From an uncultured Slackia sp. (lineage in GTDB: Bacteria > Actinomycetota > Coriobacteriia > Coriobacteriales > Eggerthellaceae): 10,531 bases of DNA. Location of the stretch: the NCBI GenBank assembly GCA_900553655.1, contig USEQ01000015.1, positions 1 through 10,531 on the forward strand, written 5' to 3'. Numbering within the stretch: the stretch's first letter is position 1; each line of letters opens with the position of its first letter. Below, piece after piece: positions 6,445 to 10,531 of this stretch. A program made the translations under genes and the position numbers. The notes under the pieces were generated by a model. The model saw nothing but the letters and a program-made list of their open reading frames with translations. It ran no database searches and had not been told where the DNA came from.

Positions 6445-7089
6445 ATGAGGGTCGTCGATCTTACTCACGTGATTAAAGAGGATATGCCCGTATATCCGGG
6501 AACGGAAACGCCGAAGTTTCTGCCAGGGAGCACCTATGACGCGGACGGCTTCAAAGAAACGTGCCTGCGGATGTTCACTCATACGGGAACGCATATGGAC
6601 CCGCCGGCGCACCTGTTCGCCAACGGCATGACGCTCGATGAATTTCCCGCGAGCCAGTTCATAGGCAAGGCGGTGGTTGTTGATTGCCGCGGTCTGGGCG
6701 AAGGCGAGTTTATCACTATGGAGCACGTGCGTGCGTGCGGAGACGCGGCCGAAGAGGCCGATTTCCTTCTGTTCAATACGGGCTGGGATCAATACTGGGG
6801 AAGCCCCGAGTACTTCGGCGAATACCCCTGTATAGACGACGAAGTGCTCGACTTCATTCTTGCGGGCGACTACAAAGGCATCGGCTTCGACGTCATAGGG
6901 CTCGACCCTATCGCCGACGAAAATCTCACCAGGCATAAGAGGCTTTTTGCACATCGTGCAATCGTGAATATAGAGAACCTGACGAATCTTGATGCGTGCG
7001 GCAGGGGGTTGTTTGATTTCAGCTGCTTCCCCCTGCCGCTGAAAGACGGAGACGGCTCTCCCGTTCGAGCGGTGGCGTGGTTTTGCTAA
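6445..7089 (+). CDS. Cyclase family / kynurenine formamidase-like metal-dependent hydrolase
   Basis: The protein has 214 residues and belongs to the PF04199 fold. The N-terminus RVVDLTHVIKEDMPVYPG (2-19) is the family opening. The metal motif HTGTHMDPPAH (46-56) supplies H46, H50 and D52, with H56 as the likely catalytic base. FLLFNTGWDQYWG (113-125) and the IGFDVIGLDPI segment (about 150-160) are further conserved family blocks. Members hydrolyse N-formylkynurenine, isatin or other amides and lactones; the substrate cannot be read from the sequence. There are no tryptophan-breakdown genes next to it. AAGGGGG at about 6431-6437 precedes the ATG. It lies 148 bp after iscU with its own promoter, so a shared function with the Fe-S genes is doubtful. 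Confidence 0.85.
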   Translation: MRVVDLTHVIKEDMPVYPGTETPKFLPGSTYDADGFKETCLRMFTHTGTHMDPPAHLFANGMTLDEFPASQFIGKAVVVDCRGLGEGEFITMEHVRACGDAAEEADFLLFNTGWDQYWGSPEYFGEYPCIDDEVLDFILAGDYKGIGFDVIGLDPIADENLTRHKRLFAHRAIVNIENLTNLDACGRGLFDFSCFPLPLKDGDGSPVRAVAWFC

Positions 7090-7121
7090 TCGGTGGCGTA
7101 TGGGCTTATCGCGTCCTGAAA

Positions 7122-7282
7122 CTCAAGTTATCCGCGGTTTGTATCAATGGCGGCTTGCTACTCGCGCTCGTTCTCTTCCCCTTGCCGACGATAATCAACA
7201 TTTAAGTATTATATGTAGATTATCGTCAAGCTGAAGAGGATAGGGCGGTTTTTCCGATGATACAAACCGCCCGAAACTTGAG
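7122..7282. repeat. 161-bp nested imperfect palindrome (mobile-element remnant or structured RNA)
   Basis: This gap between convergent genes contains concentric inverted repeats. Outermost are CTCAAGTT/AACTTGAG (7122-7129/7275-7282, perfect 8 bp). After a 4-by-4 mismatch come GCGGTTTGTATCA/TGATACAAACCGC (7134-7146/7258-7270, perfect 13 bp). Next are CTCTTC/GAAGAG (7173-7178/7233-7238). At the core are GACGATAATC/GATTATCGTC (7187-7196/7218-7227, perfect 10 bp) and ACAT/ATGT (7198-7201/7213-7216). Everything centres near 7202-7207. The core is A/T-rich against a GC-rich background. The right arm can also pair locally as GGGCGGTTT/AAACCGCCC (7243-7251/7264-7272). No protein-coding potential is evident. 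A MITE-like insertion, a long-hairpin RNA or a 3'-end structure are all possible. No clear target-site duplication is seen. Confidence 0.65.
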
Positions 7283-7294
7283 AAAAAGAAGGCG

Positions 7295-7330
7295 AAAAAC
7301 AACTCGAGGAAAAAGAAGAGGCTCTCGTTG
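7295..7330 (-). terminator. Probable intrinsic terminator of the gntR-DUF1648 operon
   Basis: Read on the minus strand, CAACGAGAG (7330-7322) pairs with CTCGAGTTG (7308-7300) as 4 bp plus 3 bp around tandem G-A mismatches, with a 13-nt loop. TTTTT (7299-7295) and further T-rich sequence follow. The stem is modest but the T-run and position, 80 bases after the stop, fit termination. Confidence 0.5.
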
Positions 7331-7409
7331 TCGAATTGCCTGGTGGATTTTGCCGCACGTCGGATACATCGCACGCCGTTCGTCGTCAGGCGCCGTGTCA
7401 AATGCGGGT

Positions 7410-8537
7410 TTATTCCACGAGCGTGAAAACGGCCACGAGGAAGGCTGCGGTAATCGCCGCGAATCCAATCACGACGGCCCATGCGGCAGGTCGGGAGAAA
7501 TTTATCGTCCAGCCGACGCCGAAGCGCTTGGGCAGAAAGACGCTGGCGTCTTCCTTGTTGAAGTAAAAGATGCCGAGCTTCCAATGTTCGTCGTCATCCG
7601 CCAGAAGCTCATCGCTGGTCTGCATTCTCTTGAAGACGCGTGATCCCGCCTGTCCGTAAATCACCGACAGCGCGATGCTTCCAATGACGATGGGGATGCA
7701 CAGGATAATGATGAGGGCGGCTGCTTGGCCAAGTTTCATGAATCCTGCTGAAGAAAGCAGGAACACAACGCCTATGCCAGCGCTAATGAGAATGCCGGCC
7801 ACCAGTAAAAACGCGCTTTCTGCCCGGGCGAAAAGTCCATAGGCGAGCGCCGACGTGGCGGGTGCGTTCGGGTCTGCATGTCGCTTCGAACGCAGAATCA
7901 TCCAGTGGGAGAGCATCATGCAGGCAGCTAAGAAGGCTTCGATCAGCACGGGAAACCCGATGGCGCTGCCAATGGTCTTAGGAACGTACTCGTTCACGTT
8001 CCCTGCGAAATCTGCATGCATGGGAAGCATGTCGGGCATGGAAGGGTAAAGCGCAAGCCCGAGGGCTATTGTTGCCAAGATGACGGGAATGTAGAGAAGA
8101 TTCCAGGCCAGAGGAAGGGCTTTCGGCAAGTCTTCCTCGGCGGCGAGGGCGGTTGCTTGCTGGCGCTTGGTCTGCCAGCCTTCAGCGCGTTTAAGCTCGG
8201 CCACTTTTTTGCGATTGCGCAGCATCAGGGCAAACGATGCAATAAGGGGAACGAAGAGGGCGGCGCAAAGAAGCGTTACGCCCGATGAATCCCGCCCTGA
8301 GACAAGAAGTACACCGGCCGCCAAGGAAGCGACGGTTGCGATTGCCGCGAGGACGCTCATGACCAGGGCGTATCGTTTCTTGAGAGCAACAAGGCGTGGG
8401 TCGCTCTGCGCGGAAGCGGGTACGGTTACCGCGAAGCATTCGTTGTGGCGCATGAGGTAGGGAGTAAAGGCAAGCAGGAGCCCTGTGGCAAGCGTTGTGG
8501 CGCTCAGCATGCCTATGGTTGCGATGGCGATCGTCAT
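7410..8537 (-). CDS. Multi-spanning membrane protein with DUF1648 and DUF5808 domains
   Basis: The protein has 375 residues and about eight predicted transmembrane helices (near 5-26, 57-80, 86-106, 145-165, 190-213, 235-262, 270-295 and 351-374). Residues 148-195, with YPSMPDMLPMHADFAGNVNEYVPK, match the DUF1648 pattern seen in SdpI-type immunity and signalling proteins. Residues 314-346, with DDDEHWKLGIFYFNKED and KRFGVGWTINF, match DUF5808. The biochemical role is unknown; relatives are commonly paired with a GntR regulator and some SdpI-like members act in toxin immunity. AAAGGAG precedes the ATG. The start overlaps the gntR stop by 4 bases (ATGA), indicating translational coupling. It is therefore controlled by the operators ahead of gntR. 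Confidence 0.8.
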   Translation of the reverse strand: MTIAIATIGMLSATTLATGLLLAFTPYLMRHNECFAVTVPASAQSDPRLVALKKRYALVMSVLAAIATVASLAAGVLLVSGRDSSGVTLLCAALFVPLIASFALMLRNRKKVAELKRAEGWQTKRQQATALAAEEDLPKALPLAWNLLYIPVILATIALGLALYPSMPDMLPMHADFAGNVNEYVPKTIGSAIGFPVLIEAFLAACMMLSHWMILRSKRHADPNAPATSALAYGLFARAESAFLLVAGILISAGIGVVFLLSSAGFMKLGQAAALIIILCIPIVIGSIALSVIYGQAGSRVFKRMQTSDELLADDDEHWKLGIFYFNKEDASVFLPKRFGVGWTINFSRPAAWAVVIGFAAITAAFLVAVFTLVE

Positions 8538-9058
8538 GAGTGGGCTCCTTTCGCGGCGGGCGTTGTATTCAGCGTGCTGGGTTTGCTGGCGGGCTTTTTC
8601 GTGAGCGGGCGGCCTTCTTCGTCAAGGCCGAGCACACGTACGTTGCGTTTTGCTCCATCTGGGCTCTGTTCTGTGAATACGCGTTTTGCCTGAGTCTGTG
8701 CCGCCTCGAGAAATGTTTGCTCGGTACCTCCTTGGGCACGATGCTCCAAAGCGAGCTGCCGGAGGCTTTCCTCGAGCTTCGCCGCATTTGCCGCAATGCG
8801 TTCGGGTGTTGCGGCATGTCGGAAATCGGCAATGACCGCTCCAGAACGGCCGCGCATGACGAGGTAGCCTTCGTCTCGTAAGACGGCGTAGGCTTTGTTC
8901 ACGGTGTGCAGGTTGACTCCTAAGTCGCTTGCGAGGGTGCGCACGCTGGGCAGTCTGTCGGCAGGAAGCAGTTCGCCGTGCGCGATGGATGCGACGATCT
9001 GGTCTCGAATTTGCTGATAGACGGGGTCCGGCGACGCTTGGTCTATGCGGATGATCAT
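8534..9058 (-). CDS. GntR-family transcriptional regulator, YtrA-like
   Basis: The protein has 174 residues. The winged helix-turn-helix fills residues 10-78: PDPVYQQIRDQIVASIAHGE, then LPSVRTLASDLGVNLHTVNKAYAVLRDEGYL, then the wing MRGRSGAVI. Residues 83-130 form a charged helical segment of the short effector region typical of the YtrA subgroup. The tail from about 140 to 174 is basic and low in complexity, which is longer than usual. The ATG at 9058-9056 has AGGAGG just upstream on the minus strand and starts with the family's MIIRID; an in-frame extension to 9433 crosses the operators and is rejected. It is the first gene of a two-gene operon with the membrane protein and probably represses its own promoter. 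The inducing signal is unknown, though YtrA relatives often respond to cell-envelope stress or antibiotics. Confidence 0.9.
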   Translation of the reverse strand: MIIRIDQASPDPVYQQIRDQIVASIAHGELLPADRLPSVRTLASDLGVNLHTVNKAYAVLRDEGYLVMRGRSGAVIADFRHAATPERIAANAAKLEESLRQLALEHRAQGGTEQTFLEAAQTQAKRVFTEQSPDGAKRNVRVLGLDEEGRPLTKKPASKPSTLNTTPAAKGAHS

Positions 9059-9067
9059 GCTACCTCC

Positions 9068-9088
9068 TGTTCTATGTCTAATATAACA
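9068..9088. promoter_or_regulatory. GntR operator copy 1
   Basis: This 21-bp site is a palindrome of the form TGTTnTAT-N5-ATAnAACA. Copy 2 at 9107-9127, reverse-complemented, is identical at 18 of 21 positions. It lies between the promoter and the gntR start codon, so binding would block transcription. The regulator is inferred from position. Confidence 0.6.
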
Positions 9089-9093
9089 ATTGC

Positions 9094-9102
9094 ATAATAC
9101 CA
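9094..9102 (-). promoter_or_regulatory. Extended -10 promoter of gntR operon
   Basis: On the minus strand TGGTATTAT gives a TGn extension plus TATTAT (5/6 match), centred between the two 21-bp operators. No strong -35 is present. Confidence 0.5.
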
Positions 9103-9106
9103 TATT

Positions 9107-9127
9107 TGTTATAGAACACATAGAACA
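9107..9127. promoter_or_regulatory. GntR operator copy 2
   Basis: This is the partner of 9068-9088, inverted, beginning TGTTATAGAAC and ending ATAGAACA. Centre-to-centre spacing is 39 bp, close to four helical turns, so two dimers could sit on the same DNA face with the -10 element between them. Confidence 0.6.
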
Positions 9128-9143
9128 AAGTTGCATGTGACGC

Positions 9144-9261
9144 AAGCGGTGGACGGGAGCAGCTGCCAGCGAATCGGGAACCGCGGCCTGCGAGATGGAG
9201 GCAGAGGATCGCAGGCTGTGGACGAGGGGCCCTGGAGTTTGATTCGGCAACGCAACCGCTT
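9144..9261 (+). ncRNA. Candidate structured RNA element upstream of modA
   Basis: Three nested helices can form. They are AAGCGGT/ACCGCTT (9144-9150/9255-9261), CGAATC/GATTCG (9170-9175/9241-9246), and a 13-bp stem CCGCGGCCTGCGA/TCGCAGGCTGTGG (9181-9193/9209-9221) with two G-U pairs and a 15-nt purine-rich loop. The wobble pairs favour an RNA read on the plus strand, toward modA. Its size and place ahead of a molybdate/tungstate importer recall the Moco/Tuco RNA motif, but I cannot confirm that consensus by eye. Against it, the best promoter for modA lies downstream of this element, and no clear plus-strand promoter is seen before it. Confidence 0.4.
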
Positions 9262-9267
9262 CTATTA

Positions 9268-9297
9268 TTGCCAAGCAAGGATAATTGCCTGTATTAT
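9268..9297 (+). promoter_or_regulatory. modA promoter
   Basis: TTGCCA (9268-9273, 5/6) and TATTAT (9292-9297, 5/6) are spaced by 18 bp. Transcription would begin near 9304, about 70 bases before the modA ATG. Confidence 0.5.
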
Positions 9298-9313
9298 CCT
9301 CATTACAGGATAA
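9278..9313. promoter_or_regulatory. Triple half-site operator over the modA promoter
   Basis: AGGATAAT (9278-9285) pairs perfectly with ATTATCCT (9293-9300) across 7 bp. The central arm pairs again with AGGATAA (9307-9313) across 6 bp. The first dyad overlaps the promoter spacer and -10, a repressor position. A molybdate- or tungstate-responsive regulator is the natural guess; the sequence is not the classical E. coli ModE box. Confidence 0.5.
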
Positions 9314-9375
9314 ATGAGGACGGAACGTCGGATGGGGTTTCGATAATCGTCCGCTTGCGCAAAAGGGGGTTTGCG

Positions 9376-10212
9376 ATGATTGGGAGAGATTGGATGACGA
9401 GGCGCGGTTTTGCAATCGCCTGCGCGTTTGCACTGTGCGCGGCGCTTACGGGCGGCATACTGGCGGGTTGTTCGGGCGGTGCGTCTGAGGAAACGCAAGA
9501 AGCTGCTCAGCCGCAGGCTGAGACGAAAGCGCTCGAAGGCCACGAGCTCAATATATATTGCGGCGCTGGTATGACCGATCCGTTCCAAAAAATTGCCGAT
9601 GCCTTCGAGGCGGAGACGGGCTGCGCTATGAACGTGACCTTCGCCAATGCGGCGCAGATCCAGACGCAGATAACCACTACCGAGCAGGGCGATTTCTTCG
9701 TCGCTGGTTCTGCCGAGGAGCTCAATCCGGTAGCCGACTACGTGGCGTCGAGCGTCGACTTGGTGAAGCATATTCCCGTGCTTGCCGTGCCTGCGGACAA
9801 TCCGAAGGGGATTACGGGGCTGGCCGACCTCGCCAATGCAGAAAAGGTCCTGGTGGGAGATCCCGAATCTACGCCCATCGGCAAAATTGCCAAGAAGGCC
9901 CTGACCGAGAACGGTCTGTGGGAAACCATGATGGCAAACGACGTGCTTACCACCACGACCACCGCGCCTCAGATTGCAACCGCCCTTGCCAACGGCGAAG
10001 GCGATGCGGGCATCGTGTGGAAAGAAAACGTCAAAGACGAAGGAGCTGTGGTTGTGGACACCTCCGATCTGGACGGCTTCATTAAGACCGTTCCCGCCGC
10101 GCAGCTGACTTGCGCTGCCGATGCCGACGCGGTTGCTGCGTTCAATGAGTTCTTGCAGACTGACGCCGCCTGGGACATCTGGGCTGAATTCGGGTACGAA
10201 AAGGTCGAGTAA
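9376..10212 (+). CDS. modA: Molybdate (or tungstate) ABC transporter substrate-binding lipoprotein
   Basis: The precursor has 278 residues. The N-terminus has a twin arginine (TRRGF, 8-12), a hydrophobic core and the lipobox LAGC (29-32), so the mature protein should be anchored through C32; export by Tat is possible. An S/E/Q-rich linker follows to about 52. The binding domain starts LNIYCGAGMTDPFQKIADAF (58-77) and contains ANAAQIQTQI (90-99), GDFFVAGSAEEL (105-116) and GDPESTPIGKIAKKAL (161-176), the ModA/WtpA-type oxyanion pocket blocks. A threonine run (192-196) precedes APQIATALANGEGDAGIVW. The ATG at 9376 has AAAAGGGGG 6 bases upstream; ATG 9394 (residue 7, also with GGGAGAG) is an alternative start nearer the TRRGF motif. 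modB begins 3 bases after the stop. Molybdate versus tungstate specificity cannot be decided from sequence alone. Confidence 0.88.
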   Translation: MIGRDWMTRRGFAIACAFALCAALTGGILAGCSGGASEETQEAAQPQAETKALEGHELNIYCGAGMTDPFQKIADAFEAETGCAMNVTFANAAQIQTQITTTEQGDFFVAGSAEELNPVADYVASSVDLVKHIPVLAVPADNPKGITGLADLANAEKVLVGDPESTPIGKIAKKALTENGLWETMMANDVLTTTTTAPQIATALANGEGDAGIVWKENVKDEGAVVVDTSDLDGFIKTVPAAQLTCAADADAVAAFNEFLQTDAAWDIWAEFGYEKVE

Positions 10213-10214
10213 TC

Positions 10215-10531
10215 TTGCGCTCGCAAGGAAAAGACCCGTTTAAGCACCACGGTCGTAGAGGGGATTTCTTCTCAGCGGCTTCCGTGTTGATTGCGACGAT
10301 GGCGCTGCTGTTTATCGGCAGCGCCATTGCTGCTATTGTCATTGGCGGCGTTGCTCATTTTGGAGAGGCGATTGCGTCCGAAGAGGTGCTGTTCTCGCTC
10401 CGTATGAGCGTGGTCACCTCTACTATTTCAACGGTACTGTGTCTTCTTCTTGCCCTGCCGACCGCGTACGCGCTTTCGCATGTCGACATGCCTTTCAAGC
10501 GCGTTGCGGAGGTTTTGATGGAGCTGACGCT
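10215..10531 (+). CDS. modB: Molybdate ABC transporter permease, N-terminal part (runs off the window)
   Basis: The frame gives 105 complete codons and continues beyond the window end. A hydrophilic start (RSQGKDPFKHHGRRGDFFSA, 2-21) is followed by a first helix at about 22-45. A second region starts near 59 with VLFSLRMSVVTST and leads into LALPTAYALSHVDMPFK (79-95), the characteristic opening of ModB-type permeases. The TTG at 10215 is chosen because it lies 3 bases after the modA stop with AAAGG about 11 bases upstream. No better ATG precedes the first helix; the ATG at 10299 falls inside it. It forms an operon with modA, and a modC ATPase gene is expected next outside the window. Confidence 0.85.
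   Translation, partial: MRSQGKDPFKHHGRRGDFFSAASVLIATMALLFIGSAIAAIVIGGVAHFGEAIASEEVLFSLRMSVVTSTISTVLCLLLALPTAYALSHVDMPFKRVAEVLMELT

Larger units (their letters stand above)
7090..7409. other. Convergent intergenic region
   Basis: This 320-bp stretch between the 3' ends of the cyclase gene and the DUF1648/DUF5808 gene holds the 161-bp palindrome (7122-7282) and a minus-strand terminator (7295-7330). I see nothing else. Short open frames here have no recognisable start signals or protein features. Confidence 0.6.
9059..9375. other. Divergent regulatory region between gntR and modA
   Basis: This 317-bp gap holds, in order, the gntR promoter and operators (9068-9127), a foldable 118-nt element (9144-9261), the modA promoter with overlapping half-sites (9268-9313), an 8-bp hairpin TCCTCATT/AATGAGGA (9297-9304/9313-9320) and the palindrome CGATAATCG (9341-9349). 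No gene is supported. Confidence 0.6.

Noticed and set aside
7243..7272. GGGCGGTTT/AAACCGCCC hairpin as a standalone terminator
   Set aside because: No T-run follows on either strand and the right arm is also part of the larger 13-bp repeat, so it is treated as part of the 161-bp structure.
9131..9313. Small plus-strand open frame (60 codons) upstream of modA
   Set aside because: No ribosome binding site or family resemblance; the region is better explained by base-paired structure and promoter elements.
9268..9375. In-frame upstream start (TTG) for modA
   Set aside because: The extension crosses the promoter and operator and has no signal peptide logic; ATG 9376 has AAAAGGGGG just upstream.

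Overview
The window looks like a piece of a GC-rich bacterial chromosome. Lipoprotein-type secretion of a solute-binding protein, a minimal IscR/IscS/IscU set without iscA, hscBA or fdx, a DegV-family protein and a GntR/DUF1648 pair suggest an anaerobic Gram-positive. My best guess is Actinomycetota, class Coriobacteriia (Eggerthella/Slackia-like). This is inferred from gene style and base composition, not from a marker gene. I see no phage genes, transposase, tRNA, rRNA or CRISPR array.

Layout. (1) 1-1695: a 5' fragment of a SulP anion transporter (minus) diverges from modD (plus). The 353-bp gap between them holds two copies of the same -10-like box, CGTACAATG, facing opposite ways. (2) 1866-2761: a DegV-family fatty-acid-binding gene that appears broken by a deletion of about 40 bp between short repeats. 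(3) 2785-6296: a sulfur and Fe-S block. A strong terminator ends cysK (minus). An IscR-type Rrf2 regulator (minus) lies upstream of cysK and diverges from iscS-iscU (plus). A palindrome with IscR type-2-like geometry sits on the iscS promoter. CysK makes cysteine, IscS takes its sulfur, IscU assembles the cluster, and the regulator probably senses cluster status. (4) 6445-7089: a metal-dependent cyclase/formamidase-fold protein with its own extended -10 promoter and an upstream inverted repeat. (5) 7090-7409: a gap between convergent genes, holding a previously unexplained 161-bp nested imperfect palindrome and a terminator for the minus-strand operon. (6) 7410-9058: an eight-helix membrane protein (DUF1648 + DUF5808) translationally coupled to a YtrA-type GntR regulator. 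The regulator's promoter is flanked by two near-identical 21-bp operators. (7) 9059-10531: a 317-bp regulatory gap, then modA and the start of modB, a molybdate/tungstate ABC importer that runs off the window.

Molybdate genes (modD; modAB) therefore occur at both ends, separated by 7.7 kb of sulfur/Fe-S and unrelated genes. The most interesting unexplained items are the 161-bp palindrome, the folded 118-nt element and triple half-sites upstream of modA, the putative IscR operator, and the degV deletion. All structure calls were made by eye; no folding or database search was run.
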